A stretch of DNA of 64,000 bases from Marthasterias glacialis (GCA_911728455.2 OU452224.1:6638501-6702500); one strand, 5' to 3'; shown: positions 24,201-31,830, counted from the first letter of the stretch. Notes: generated from the sequence alone by a model not told the origin. Numbers and translations: made by a program.

Positions 24201-24265
24201 TCAAGAAGGAAAAGCTTGATATGGGATATGGTGACGTTGAACCTACCAATGGTTACCAAGAGTAG
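6140..24265 (+). CDS. SNRNP70: U1 snRNP 70 kDa protein (U1-70K), eight exons
   Basis: U1-70K binds stem-loop 1 of U1 snRNA and helps U1 snRNP recognise 5' splice sites in the nucleus. The CDS joins 6140-6283, 8117-8234, 9223-9281, 10404-10466, 11586-11667, 20886-20987, 21666-21756 and 23527-24265. All introns are GT-AG and all phases agree, giving 465 aa (human about 437). The N terminus [19 protein letters not shown] is the family signature that wraps the Sm core. The RRM spans about residues 100-180, with RNP2 LFIARV (102-107) and RNP1 RGYAFIEY (141-148). [11 protein letters not shown] follows. From residue 221 there is a long low-complexity tract rich in RD and RE dipeptides, then an acidic/lysine tail with SUMO-type motifs (VKIE, IKKE) ending NGYQE. 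An oddity is MREGTVKGW at 176-184, where relatives have ERGRTVKGW. Identification is secure. Confidence 0.97.
6430..7709. mobile_element. Composite foldback element remnant in SNRNP70 intron 1
   Basis: The left part (6,430-6,530) and right part (about 7,320-7,709) match the two arms of the foldback element at 51,162-51,822, including AGTACGACCGATAATGTCAA near the right end. The middle carries a duplicated segment. The block AAAATAAGGCTTTTCGGACT with about 140 bp around it occurs near 6,580 and again near 7,078. This looks like one old element expanded by a later insertion or duplication. No coding capacity is visible. Confidence 0.65.
8117..8234 (+). CDS. SNRNP70: SNRNP70 exon 2 (residues 49-88)
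   Basis: The exon is preceded by TATGTGCAG and followed by GTAAGT. It encodes [20 protein letters not shown] and a charged helix, matching the family's DPRDAPPPTRAETREER region. It ends in phase 1 with T of the split codon for W88. Confidence 0.95.
8366..8876. mobile_element. Foldback/MITE-like repeat in SNRNP70 intron 2
   Basis: TTTCACGAAGAGCCACATAT near 8,368 is mirrored by ACGTGGCTCTTCATGAAA near 8,844. Internal degenerate copies of ACGAAGAGCCA occur near 8,458 and 8,651. The flanking TTTTATCACCG and CGATTTTATAC are also roughly inverted. The pattern suggests a decayed inverted-repeat element with internal repeats. Confidence 0.55.
9223..9281 (+). CDS. SNRNP70: SNRNP70 exon 3 (residues 88-107, RNP2)
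   Basis: A 59-nt exon between TTGTACAG and GTAAGT. It encodes [20 protein letters not shown], which contains RNP2 of the RRM. It completes the split tryptophan codon and ends in phase 0. Confidence 0.95.
10404..10466 (+). CDS. SNRNP70: SNRNP70 exon 4 (residues 108-128)
   Basis: A 63-nt exon between TCTTTTGCAG and GTATGT, in phase 0 at both ends. It encodes [20 protein letters not shown] plus M, the first helix and following strand of the RRM. Human U1-70K differs at only a few positions here. Confidence 0.96.
10520..11145. mobile_element. Half copy of a large foldback element (SNRNP70 intron 4)
   Basis: From about 10,775 this matches the right arm of the element at 38,728-39,658 in the same orientation: CTCTGACTTACCTCCATTGAG, GGAACAAAAGGACAAAGGTC and GGGTGAAACGAAGC all recur. 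The segment near 10,524-10,600 (CCCGTCCCCCTGGGGGGGATT) resembles the middle of that element and also 32,735-32,830. The left arm is missing. Confidence 0.65.
11586..11667 (+). CDS. SNRNP70: SNRNP70 exon 5 (residues 129-156, RNP1)
   Basis: The exon encodes [20 protein letters not shown] then EHERDMH, containing RNP1. The acceptor TTACCTCAAG is weak, but the peptide is unmistakable. The donor is ACA|GTAAGT, and the exon ends in phase 1 within residue 156. The next intron is 9.2 kb and holds the 5' splice-site cluster. Confidence 0.95.
11769..11948. mobile_element. MITE with AATAGACCTTTATCATG ends
   Basis: The left end AATAGACCTTTATCATG is mirrored by CCATGATAAAGGTCTATT at the right, enclosing about 145 bp with no coding capacity. 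Related ends (TAGACCTT) bound segments at 12,645-12,810, 12,861-13,169 and 19,468-19,778, all in the same SNRNP70 intron. Confidence 0.75.
12645..12810. mobile_element. Diverged relative of the TAGACCTTTATCAT MITE
   Basis: It starts TAGACCTTAATAATGCTGCC and runs through CATGTACCCTGTATGTAATAGCA, closely parallel to the element at 11,769. It ends near ACAAGATGGAGGTCT. Arms are more decayed than in the first copy. Confidence 0.6.
12861..13169. mobile_element. MITE with TATAGACCTTTC ends
   Basis: TATAGACCTTTCCTTTG at the left is mirrored by CAAAAGAAAGGTCTATA at the right. The segment near 13,120-13,160 (TTGGTTGGCAAAAACTCGGG) resembles 19,720-19,760 of another family member. No protein-coding content is seen. 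Confidence 0.7.
13195..13324. mobile_element. MITE family C copy (GGGCCCAATTTCATG ends)
   Basis: The left end GGGCCCAATTTCATG is mirrored by CATGAAATTGGACCC. The inside has the family themes CTTACCGCAG.ATTCTG and GTAAGC.GA.G.A. Other copies lie at 34,286-34,398, 37,274-37,381 and 41,186-41,434, with a one-ended fragment near 24,661. Confidence 0.8.
13534..13795. mobile_element. MITE family A, copy 2 (uninterrupted)
   Basis: This copy has near-perfect terminal inverted repeats: GACCGATCCATTAAGCCCC and its reverse complement at the right end. It is 262 bp, preceded by TA, and is the best reference for the family in this window. Confidence 0.88.
14774..14921. mobile_element. Short MITE (GGGACAATTTCACAAAGC ends)
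   Basis: GGGGACAATTTCACAAAGC at the left pairs with GCTCTTTGTGAAATCGTGCCC at the right. Inner sequence TCTTAAGACGAGCTG is also partly mirrored by CGCTTAAGATAGCTC. The element lies in SNRNP70 intron 5 and has no coding capacity. Confidence 0.7.
15112..15230 (+). other. Candidate cassette (poison) exon in SNRNP70 intron 5
   Basis: A pyrimidine-rich stretch and acceptor (CACCCTTTCAATACAG) precede 119 nt that end ATG|GTAAGC, a good donor. Spliced after exon 5, the segment reads open for 40 codons. Because 119 is not a multiple of three, exon 6 would then be read out of frame and reach TAG at 20,937-20,939, upstream of two further exon junctions. That is a typical layout for nonsense-mediated decay. 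Exon status is predicted from splice signals only; intronic false exons of this quality do occur. Confidence 0.35.
16461..16630. mobile_element. Foldback MITE in SNRNP70 intron 5
   Basis: The left arm contains ACAATTGTTGCCCGCTGCG and GTCCATGGTATTTTGTAC. The right arm contains GTACAAAACACCATGGAC and CGTGCGACAATTGT in mirrored order. The loop is a GGCACC/GGTGCC-rich palindrome near 16,520-16,570. The arms are roughly 55 bp, so the element can form a long hairpin. Confidence 0.75.
17172..18325 (+). promoter_or_regulatory. Cluster of 5' splice-site-like GGTAAG motifs in SNRNP70 intron 5
   Basis: On the sense strand, GTAAG occurs at 17180, 17209, 17286, 17388, 17473, 17500, 17560, 17625, 17666, 17704, 17966, 17996, 18055, 18182 and 18316: fifteen in 1.15 kb, against about one expected. 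Five are GTAAGT. The 15-mer GGGTTGGTAAGCCCA is exact at 17280, 17698, 17960 and 18176, with a one-base-longer version at 17493, while flanks are largely diverged. Two copies of ACAGGCTGGTAAGACCTGT (17172, 17201) carry the same motif between different complementary arms. The host gene encodes the U1 protein that helps read this motif. A regulatory decoy role is inference; a degenerate tandem repeat is the alternative. Confidence 0.5.
18434..18583. mobile_element. Palindromic MITE, second copy of the 1,808-1,950 family
   Basis: It begins GGCCCCTTTTCAAAAACCACGG and ends CTTCGGTTTGGAGAAGGGCC, with CTCCGGCTTAGGCTTG inside mirrored by CCTAAGCTGGAG. It lies in SNRNP70 intron 5 just after the GTAAG cluster. 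Confidence 0.65.
18942..19190. mobile_element. MITE family A, copy 3
   Basis: The ends read GGCCGATCCATTAAGCCCA and GGGCTTAATGGATCAGTC, with TA after the right end. The interior is collinear with copy 2 but lacks one GTCAGACTTTTG segment. The element is in SNRNP70 intron 5. Confidence 0.85.
19468..19778. mobile_element. MITE with TAGACCTTTCT ends
   Basis: TAGACCTTTCTGTTGTTTAC at the left is mirrored by TTGCAAAAGAAAGGTCTA at the right. A T21 run lies near 19,686. The right interior (CCCATACTTTTGCCAACCA) resembles 12,180-12,205, tying it to the other TAGACCTT elements of this intron. Confidence 0.65.
20886..20987 (+). CDS. SNRNP70: SNRNP70 exon 6 (residues 156-190, end of RRM)
   Basis: The exon encodes [19 protein letters not shown], then [14 protein letters not shown]. 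The acceptor is AATCCGTAG and the donor is CTAG|GTAAGA. Residue 156 is asparagine from A plus AT, where human has serine. MREGTV replaces the family's usual ERGRTV, and WLP replaces WRP. Confidence 0.95.
21666..21756 (+). CDS. SNRNP70: SNRNP70 exon 7 (residues 190-220)
   Basis: The exon follows TTATTGGTAG and ends GCGAG|GTGAGT. It encodes [20 protein letters not shown] then REEPSQAAA, matching the conserved glycine-rich linker and the NIRHSGRDD region of relatives. Confidence 0.95.
21809..22471. mobile_element. Outer MITE with TTAACCCTAACCAAA ends (SNRNP70 intron 7)
   Basis: TTAACCCTAACCAAATGGG near 21,809 is mirrored by TTTGGTTTGGTTAGGGTTAA near 22,453-22,471. The interior repeats the phrase CATATGACCCAATT on either side of a second element inserted at 21,962. 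A perfect inner palindrome AAGGATTAGGATCAT and mirror lies near 22,250-22,283. A telomere-like TTAGGG appears only once per end, so it is not a telomeric array. Confidence 0.6.
21962..22195. mobile_element. TTAA-flanked MITE, copy 1 (inserted in the 21,809 element)
   Basis: The element starts TTAAAGGGGCTGTGTCGTCA and ends TGACGACACAGCCCCTTTAA. TTAA at both ends is the hallmark of piggyBac-type insertion. A second copy lies in opposite orientation at 26,496-26,733. The interior includes TGGGCCCAGAAACATGAACT and a CpG-rich stretch. No transposase is present. Confidence 0.85.
23063..23262. mobile_element. Repeat with a 41-bp internal tandem duplication
   Basis: GCATGTTCAGAACTGCGTGC with about 20 following bases occurs twice in tandem from 23,112, followed by a third partial unit. 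The outer ends (GGGGGACTT and AAAAGTCTCCCATT) resemble those of the elements at 4,220 and 42,569, so this is probably a diverged member of that MITE group. Confidence 0.55.
23527..24265 (+). CDS. SNRNP70: SNRNP70 exon 8 (residues 220-465, RD/RE tail)
   Basis: The last coding exon follows GTAACAG and ends with TAG at 24,263-24,265. It encodes dense RD, RE and RR dipeptides up to about residue 410, interrupted by an acidic stretch near 290-310. A short tail follows with [25 protein letters not shown] and a final NGYQE. The RD tract is longer and more regular than in human U1-70K. The repetitive codons (CGN-GAY) leave other frames open by composition; those are not genes. Confidence 0.95.
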
Positions 24266-25766
24266 AATCTTAATCTTTTTTAACCTCAAGGATTTTTGGA
24301 CTTACCTTCATACAAACTTACAGTTCGAAGTGCTTTGTGACGTAAGTTGTTCCTTTTTAATGTTTTTTTTTTATTTTGTTTTTTAACTTGCTAGATGTCT
24401 TTTTCCTTTGTTTTAAAATACAATTTAAAAGAGAAAAGGTGATTAATTTTTTTTTTATACAGTACATGTGATGTTCCCTTTTTTCATAAATATTCACGAT
24501 GTAAATTGTGCTGATTTGCATGTAGAGTTTTGTTTATTTCCCGTGTCATGAGTTCTTATGTGTATTTTGTCTGCAGAGAGGTCAGTGAAAATCAGTGATT
24601 TGAACTGACCCTACTTGTTTACAAAATAGAACCCATTGCCAAAATGCCACGGGAAAGACGGGGGCCCAATTTCACGGCTCTACTCACCGCAGACTTCATC
24701 ACTCTCTGTTTGCAGGGTTTAGCGCCAAACATCTGCACTTTCTGTGTATGAGACGAATTGAGAAAACAGAATTAGCTGTTGCAAACTGCTTACTAACCCT
24801 GTGGTAAACAAATGCAAACAATTGTTAATGGCCTCGTGTTTTGACCATAGTGGAGTCTTTCTCAAAGGCTATGAGAAGAACTGTTGGAATTGTGAGGTAC
24901 ACCCGTAGTACATAGCAATAAGCGTAGACTTTTCGGCTACATGAAGTGCCGATTTTTCGTCCAGGCTGTGCAGTAGTTTTGTAGCAGGCGCCGTCACATT
25001 TTTTTGAAATGAGGTTTCTGCTGAAAATCTCTTGATGGTTTATGAAAAATGCAAAATGGTGAATCTAAAACAAAACGTTCAGTGAGCTGGAAATGTAAAG
25101 TGATTCTACTAAGAATCAGATGGAAAAGTTCAAACTTGGAAATTCTGCAGAGAAAGGTACAAAGAGAGTTTCAGTTTTGTCAAACGAAGGAACATCAAAA
25201 GGAACCATATGATGTGTGTATCATTCGGGCAAATAAATGCATTGTCGCCCATGGTTTACTTGCAGTTCCAGTATTAAATTTGCTTGTGCTCCTTCTAACC
25301 TTCTGAGAGCCTTTCTTATGTATACCAAAATGTCGCATGGAGTAACTTCTGCGGATAATTGCATCCTTACGTTTCTCCATTAAAAGGAATACCTCAGAAA
25401 AGATGCACAAAATTATTTATTTTTCTTTACAGCCTGTCAATGTAACCATGTTAACAAAATCTGAGCTAGATTAGAAATTGGATACATTTCAAATTGAAAG
25501 TGGAATATTGCTTCTTCGTCTTTTTAAACAGATTTTTCAATTTCAAAGTTGTCCAAATTTGCTCAGTACAAGTACATGTGTACATCTATAATTATGGAGT
25601 GGTTGAAAAACACAATTTTATTTTGTACAGCAACTGTAAAAAAAGAGCAAAAAGAGTTTTGGGGTACTTGTTTCGTGCATGTATAAACAAAACTATGAAA
25701 AGATAACATCGTGATGTTACCTTTAATGTTTAATGTGTAGCTCTGTTTATAGCATTTATTTCAGTA

Positions 25767-25845
25767 GGAGACTTTCATTTTGGGGACACTAGGTGGCAGC
25801 AGACTTACCAGGTCAATCTACTGTTCTCTGAGATGCATATTCACT
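25767..25845. repeat. Half copy of the CTAGGTGGCAGCAGAC MITE
   Basis: GGAGACTTTCATTTTGG then GACACTAGGTGGCAGCAGAC and TACCAGGTCAAT match one arm of the complete palindromic element at 42,569-42,711. The second arm is absent, so this is a solo end. Confidence 0.7.
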
Positions 25846-26495
25846 GAACTATGTAAGAACTAGAAATTGACCTGCGTCATGGAGCTGCTTAAGCCGGAAA
25901 CTGTCCGGAATAATTTTCTGCTCGGCAAAAATAAGCAGGGAACCAGTCACAGACTGTGTGTGAAATGGTACTTTGGCTGGTAGCCTTATTGTGGTAAGCA
26001 AAATTGTTTTGTGTTCAGCTCTACTGTTTTGTGCACAAGCACACCCGATACTCCTCATTTGTGTCAGTAGTAAGCGGAACGAAGGAACACTGAGCCCTCG
26101 TTCATGAGGTGGTGGCACCCCAGATGATACTGAATGATGTTAATTAAGAAAACTAGAGTTATCTAGGTTATGGGATTATAATCTGTGTTGCTTATGAACG
26201 AGGGCTCAGCGTTTTTTCCTTCTGCTTACCACTGACACACATGAGGAGAATCGGGTGTCAAGCAGCTCTGTGAAATTGGGCTCTGGTAACCCCCGCTGCC
26301 CAGTAGCATTCCAAGATATCACATTGAGTTTTCTCTGGTTTGTTATGGATTTATTTACCTCTAAAGACTGAATTTTGAATGAAATTTTATCTTCCAAAAA
26401 CTAAATGGTGTTCCATCTCTTTGAGCTTGAAGTAGGAGCCCAAACCTAGCAGTAGTGCGGGAAGCATTTTGAAATGTAAGGCTTGAAAGAAACAG

Positions 26496-26733
26496 TTAAA
26501 GGGGCTGTGTCGTCATGATCACAGCGAGTCTGTGGCTAGACTAAAATATGACCTCTCAACCTGCTATTGCACGCACATGCGCACGAGTAGCGGTCACATC
26601 ACAGAATAATAAAGACGGCGCCCTTGTGATATGACGGTCAATGCGGACGCGTGCAGTAACTGGGTGGGAGTTCATGTTTCTGGGCCCAGAAACAGGCATG
26701 CAGACTACGATTATGACAACACAGCCCCTTTAA
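26496..26733. mobile_element. TTAA-flanked MITE, copy 2 (opposite orientation)
   Basis: It starts TTAAAGGGGCTGTGTCGTCA and ends ACACAGCCCCTTTAA. Read on the minus strand it is collinear with 21,962-22,195, including the TTTCTGGGCCCAGAAAC palindrome. The two copies lie 4.3 kb apart in inverted orientation. Confidence 0.85.
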
Positions 26734-26912
26734 GAAAGTAATCTTCAATGATGGTTCTGGAAAGTCAAACACAAAAATTGTAAATCATCTTGTTCTTTGT
26801 CGAGGCTGGGTGAAGCTTACATATGAAACAGGATATCAAATTCCTAATACTTCCTAATAAATTAATAGTTTGTGCATTCTTGTGAAATTTTGTAGATGCA
26901 TCAATTTGTTTA

Positions 26913-26962
26913 AATAAAATAAAGCTTTAGGGGTGACCTGTGAAAAATAAAGTGTCAATAAA
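26913..26962 (+). promoter_or_regulatory. Cluster of four AATAAA polyadenylation signals
   Basis: AATAAA occurs at 26,913, 26,918, 26,946 and 26,957 on the SNRNP70 strand, followed by T/GT-rich sequence from about 26,980. This is the most obvious poly(A) region downstream of the gene, about 2.65 kb after the stop codon. Assignment to SNRNP70 is by position only. Confidence 0.4.
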
Positions 26963-27263
26963 CTAAACTTAATCTTGCATATTAGTGTATATTTTAGGAT
27001 TGTTAATTGCTTCATCACTTGATGTTGAATTAAATGTCAAAGGTCAATGATAGAAATTTGATGCACCAGTTTTATCAATGAAGTTGCAGGAACCACTTAC
27101 TAGTACATGTATAATGTTGCCAAGATTATTAAATGTCAATTATGGAAAAGAAGATAGGATTTTCTACTCTAAAATTAACACAAATCACCGAGAGTGATTG
27201 GAAATATTTTTTAAAGTAAAATAAAGTCAGTAAAAGAAACAAACACAAATTCTGTAAAATTAA

Positions 27264-27346
27264 TAACACGGATGGGGTTCGAACCCATGAGGACTTACGT
27301 CCATTAGAACTTAAGTCTAACGCCTTAACCACTCGGCCACCGTGTT
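27264..27346 (-). tRNA. tRNA-Leu (anticodon UAA)
   Basis: The minus strand folds as a full class II tRNA. Acceptor strands AACACGG and CCGTGTT pair perfectly, with discriminator A. The A box is TGGCCGAGTGG and the B box GGTTCGAACCC. The anticodon TAA sits in GACTTAAGT (anticodon complement at 27,311-27,313), and there is a long variable arm (GGACGTAAGTCC). No intron is present. A TTTT run follows the 3' end on the minus strand (AAAA at 27,256-27,259), suitable as a Pol III terminator. This appears to be a functional gene, unlike the tRNA-like SINE heads elsewhere. Confidence 0.95.
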
Positions 27347-27819
27347 CGCATTCGTAATGGGATTATTATACAATTTTAACGGACATAGTAAGGTACAATG
27401 TTATAGTTTCAAGGAAATTTGATATTTTAAATCTAGGTATGTATTTGGAGAACGTTTTTTTAGACAGCTTTGAAGAACAAAAACGACCGTTCACACTGCA
27501 GCAAGACTGTCTTTTCAAAAGAGTTCGTTTTTTAAACTGAAGAGGGCGCCCCACATGAACAAAATAATAAAATGTTGCTGCGGAAACAAAACAATTACCA
27601 CGTGACTAGTTGGTATTTTTACTGTGTATGGCTCCTTGACTCAATGTCATACGTATTCGCGCAGTCTTGCTCTTCTGACTAAATTGCAAAAAACCTCAAA
27701 AAAATCTACTGATTGACTGGCCGAGAGTGAGTGATCAAGTGTTAACGCTGATGACGGAGGGGTAAGCATCCTTTTCTTGCAATTAAAATCTTCAATTTAC
27801 GTATTCTTTTTGAGCAGAG

Positions 27820-28401
27820 GAGAGAAGTGGGGAGAAAGAGAGAAAATGATGAAAGAATAAAGGGAAGACAAGGAGAAGAAAGAACAAAGACAGAGAGAAG
27901 CCGTGAGGAAAAGTGTAATGAAAATAAACCAGGATGGCCCTGTGTGGATGAGTTTGTAACTGTAAAGGATATGAATGATAAGTTGATGGGAAAGAGTTCG
28001 AAAGAGCAGGAGCGATTGGTAAAGGTACAAATCAAGTATAGGAAGAAAGTAATGAGAGATGAAAACGTGAGGAATGGTTTGTTGAATGTTTCTAGTAGAG
28101 GGAAAGCATTCAGTTTAACACAACTGAAAGAGAACATGGAATTAGTATTGAAAGGAGAAGACAGGATGAAGAAGTTGGAGAAATGGCAGTCTTTGAGTTT
28201 GATAGACAAGTGGATGAGCCAACAACATCAATGGTTGGAAGAATGGGAATAAATGTAGACGAGTTGATGGGCAGGCTACTAGTTCATCAAACAGAGACAG
28301 AGGGGGTGATTGAGCAGAATGTTTGTTTGATAGTGAAGAAGGATCGCGAAAAAATTATGTTCAAGTATGATAGGTACGATGGACTATTATACAAATATTG
28401 A
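27820..28401 (+). pseudogene. Unrecognised lysine-rich ORF, apparently frameshifted
   Basis: From about 27,820 one frame stays open to 28,252 with a charged start (RKRENDERIKGRQ) and a globular-looking part containing KPGWPCVDEFVTVKDMND, ERLVKVQIKYRKKVM and GKAFSLTQLKENMELVL. Near 28,190 the better-looking frame switches: MGRMGINVDELMGRLL, then EQNVCLIVKKDREKIMFKYD and stop at 28,401. The two frames overlap for 70 nt, which suggests one protein broken by a shift, or two frames of a mobile-element ORF. A MITE begins at the stop codon. ATG ACG GAG at 27,751 followed by a GTAAGC donor could be a tiny first exon. I do not recognise the family. Confidence 0.35.
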
Positions 28402-28563
28402 CTGCTTCGAGTGGCGAAGTAAAACTAGTCATTCGAGGTGATCCCCGGATTAGCCTATCTTCCCGAGGCGGAGCCGAGGGAAGATAGGCGGCTCCGGGGA
28501 TCACCAAGAGAGACTAGTTTTACTACGCCATGAGATAAAGAAGTCAATATTTGTTTTATAACA
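28387..28563. mobile_element. Palindromic MITE (AAATATTGACTGCTTC ends)
   Basis: The left arm ATACAAATATTGACTGCTTC then GAAGTAAAACTAGTC is mirrored by GACTAGTTTTACTACGCC then GAAGTCAATATTTGT on the right. The centre (TCCCCGG..CCGGGGATCACC) also forms a GC-rich hairpin with CTATCTTCCC/GGGAAGATAG. The element replaces whatever followed the ORF ending at 28,401. Confidence 0.8.
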
Positions 28564-29388
28564 CACCTCAATGTCATCCATTTTTGTGGTAATATTCAAT
28601 AAACAACTGTGCATGTGTAGTAATCAATATTCAAACAACTGTATAAGATCTGACAGGAAATCTTGACAAAAAGAAAGAGGGGTACCAGACTAATATTAAT
28701 TCTCACATTTCAAATGCACGTATTATTAAAGATCGCTCCACCGGGTTCGAGGTTGTCACACAGCTCATTTAAAACAACGCTTGCAGTCAATGCAGTCAGG
28801 GTACCAGGGTATCCAATCGATAGTTCATTGGTTGCTAGTTCATCGGTGGATAGTACCGATTAATAGTTCTTTTGGTCGGTGTGCATTGCAAGAGTAAATA
28901 TACACAACACCACAACACCACGTTTCGACTAGCCTGCTCTAGTCATCATCAGGAGAATTCCTCAAATGCAATCATCAATCCTCGAATGCCTCACCATGCA
29001 ATGCCTCAAATCCTATAATATATGTGACATGGGTCGTGCAATCGGTCTATTAGTTTATAATTGTATTGGCCGTGCTTAATATTTAATGCATTTTTTGTTC
29101 ACAACTGCTCAGAGAACATTCTCCGCTACTCAACCAATACAAGTAGCTATTGAAATTGTAAGAGTTGACAGTTTGGCATAATGGTTTCATGATTTTCTTC
29201 ACATTGTTTTTAACCATTCTAGGTAAAGTGGCTTTAAACTTGGGGTTGACATAACTGTACATTAGCAATGGAGAGCCATGACATTACATGAACATAGGTG
29301 AGTGATAGAAAGTTAACCTTTTGGTATTTAAAGGGCTCATGAAATGTAACTTTTTTAATGCAGTTCTTGGAATTTTTTTTTCTCAACT
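28564..29388. other. Intergenic, no gene seen
   Basis: AT-rich sequence. ATCGGTCTA at 29,041-29,049 preceded by GTGCA resembles the right terminus of the element at 45,585-46,122, so a one-ended remnant may lie here. Nothing else is recognised. Confidence 0.4.
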
Positions 29389-29780
29389 TTCATTGTGCAA
29401 TTTTCAAGGGTACTGTTTGGCCTTTTTGATTTTATAATCATAATCATATTCATGAGCAAACATGTGATGTCTTTATCAGATAAATCCCTCAATGTTGCAA
29501 AATTACCTTATGAACAAAAAGTTGACAGAATGTTTTATATCTGGCTGTCGTAAACTTTCTGTGTAGTGATTCGTTGTCGATTGTCATTGTGCAGTTTTCA
29601 AGGGTATTGTTTTGACTTTTTGGTTTTATGCTCATATTCATATTCATGAGCAAACATGTGATGTCATATCAGGTAGATCCCTCAATGTTGCAATTACTTT
29701 ATGAACAAAAAGTTTACAGAATGTTTTATCTTTGGCTGTCGTAAACTTTTTCGTTCTTAAGTGATTTGTTGTCGATTGTT
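29389..29780. repeat. Tandem duplication, two units of about 194 bp
   Basis: TTCATTGTGCAATTTTCAAGGG at 29,389 and a near-identical copy at about 29,584 each lead into CATGAGCAAACATGTGATGT, CCTCAATGTTGCAA, TATGAACAAAAAGTT and GGCTGTCGTAAACTTT. Units differ by scattered substitutions and small indels. Confidence 0.85.
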
Positions 29781-30642
29781 TAAATTGTATATATTGTGAT
29801 CATACTTTGCAATAATCTTGCTAAAATTGATTTCTTTATTGTAGAATAACCGAATTGTCCTAGATTTAAATCTGCTCAGTTCATTAGTACATTCATTAAT
29901 ATTTTTGTGTAGTTTTACATTGCCTTTCTTTCTAAATATTCTATTATTATTTTTGTATCTTGTTGCAACACTTTTGGGTCATTTAAGGTGTAAGGCACTT
30001 TATAAATTTAGCCACTATTATTATTAAGCCAGCAAGCAATCTTTGCTCACAATTGCATTGAATAAGCAAATTTTGGGGTTCACGATTGTTATGAATTTCA
30101 ACAAAAGCCACAGTGTCTCCCTGAAATGACATCACAGCAACAGCGCCCTCTGTTGTCGAAAAAGGCATGGGCAACTTTGAACGTTTAAAGAAGTGCTCTT
30201 TTCAATAAAATTCACCAAAAAAGGGACGAATGTCAGTTATTTTTCGTACACTTTATAGGGATTAAAAATGAGCACAACATTTGTTCCTGAGAAATATTCA
30301 CTTCAGGGGCCATCTATTATATTCACAGATACCTGTGTGGAGAATTTACATGTAGCTGGATATTATTGAGTGGCATCGTTTCAAATTAGTTCATTAGTGT
30401 GACTCTCCCCTCAACGAGAATCATCATCGAGGAATCTTATCAAGATATTTAAAGGGACTGTAAGTTATCATTCAAAACCATTGTACATATTTTTTGTAAA
30501 ACTGTCCTCAGCTGAGATTACTAGATGCTTTATGACATTGTTGGCTTTTGGAAGAGGACAAGATGTAAACACATTTCCAACTCCTTATCCTAGCTTTCTT
30601 TTAAGACACAAGAAACACATGGGTCCGACCAACGTGTGAAAT

Positions 30643-30760
30643 GGGTATAGTACATTGGTTGCTATGGGTATAGTACATTGGTTGCTATGGGTATAGTACA
30701 TTGGTTGCTATGGGTGGAGTACATTGGTCGCTGTGAATATAGTACACTGGTTGCTATGTT
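30643..30760. repeat. 23-bp minisatellite, short array (inverted orientation)
   Basis: Five units of GGGTATAGTACATTGGTTGCT plus AT, the last two diverged. The unit is the reverse complement of the unit of the longer array at 31,158-31,683, so the two arrays can pair with one another. Confidence 0.9.
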
Positions 30761-31157
30761 CTTGTTCTTCAAGTGCGACAATTGAAATAAGCGATGGTGA
30801 TTTGGGTGTCTACTAATGTCATTTTCTCGACTTTGACAGTGTGTCAGACAAATTGGATTTCTCTGGTGAATTGGCACTGGTATGAAACGTGGTACCAGCC
30901 CTTTAAGATATATTTGAAGAAACTAGTCGGTTTGAATTAAGTCTTGGATACGTGTACACAATGTATTAAAGTCCCTTTAAGTTTTAAACTTGACTTGTTA
31001 TCTTAACTTATATATCAGAAGGTTGACAGTAATGTTAGATTCTATAACACCCCATAGGTAGATTCTGCCTTGTGATTGGTTTAGAGCACGTCGCATGTAT
31101 GTATTTGCTTTACTAGAAAGCTACGCAAGCGCAATGCAGTATACCCCTTTTTTCCCA

Positions 31158-31683
31158 GCAACCAATGCAATACACCCATAGCAACCAATGTACTATACCC
31201 ATAGCAACCATTGTACTATACCCATAGCAACCAATGCACTATACCCATAGCAACCAATGCACTATTCCCATAGCATCAATGTACTAAACCCATAGCAACC
31301 ATTGTACTATATCCATAGCAACTAGTGGACTATATCCATAGCAACCAATATGCTATATTCACAGCAAGCAATGTACTATACCCATAGCAACCAGTGTTCT
31401 ATATTCATAGCAACCAACATACTATACCCAAAGCAAGCAATGTACTATACCCATAGCAACCAGTGTGCTATATTCATAGCAACCAACATATTAAACCCAT
31501 AGCAAGCAATGTACTATACCCATAGCAACTAGTGTACTATATTCATAGCAAACAACATACGGTACTATACCCATAGCAAGCAATGTACTATACCCATAGC
31601 AACCAGTGTACTAAACTAACAGAAACCATGGAAACCAGTGTACTATATTCACAGTGACCAATGTACTATACCATAGCAACCAT
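31158..31683. repeat. 23-bp minisatellite, long array upstream of ARL13B
   Basis: About 22 units of CCATAGCAACCAATGTACTA plus TAC, with variants such as AGCAAGCAATG and ATATTCATAGC. It ends about 320 bp before the ARL13B start codon. Alternating AAGCAATG and AACCAGTG variants between about 31,370 and 31,610 suggest a higher-order unit of two or more repeats. Confidence 0.92.
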
Positions 31684-31751
31684 GAGAACATGAACAAAAC
31701 ACAGATAGTTTCTTTGTTGTTCCAACGGGACTGGCTAATTTGATGAAGTTT

Positions 31752-31830
31752 TCACAAGTTGGGTTGGAGTCGAACCTGTAACCCTTGCATTCTAGCGCAA
31801 ACCTCTTAAGTGCACAACACCAGGACTGGT
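31752..31830 (-). repeat. tRNA-like SINE head, degenerate
   Basis: On the minus strand GGTTCGACTCC (31,767-31,777) is a good B box, and CTTAAGAGGTTTGCGCTAGAATGC resembles a degraded D/anticodon arm. No acceptor pairing is visible. It is likely a decayed tRNA-derived SINE rather than a tRNA gene. Confidence 0.4.

Larger units (their letters stand above)
24266..26912 (+). other. Probable SNRNP70 3' UTR and downstream DNA
   Basis: No coding exon is seen. The region is AT-rich, with a one-ended family C MITE fragment near 24,661 and a half MITE at 25,767-25,845. The full TTAA MITE (26,496-26,733) has its own entry. An isolated AATAAA at 25,232 could give a shorter 3' end. Which poly(A) site is used cannot be told from sequence alone. 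Confidence 0.4.

Noticed and set aside
31158..31683. CRISPR-like short repeat array
   Set aside because: Units of 23 bp are contiguous without spacers; it is a minisatellite.
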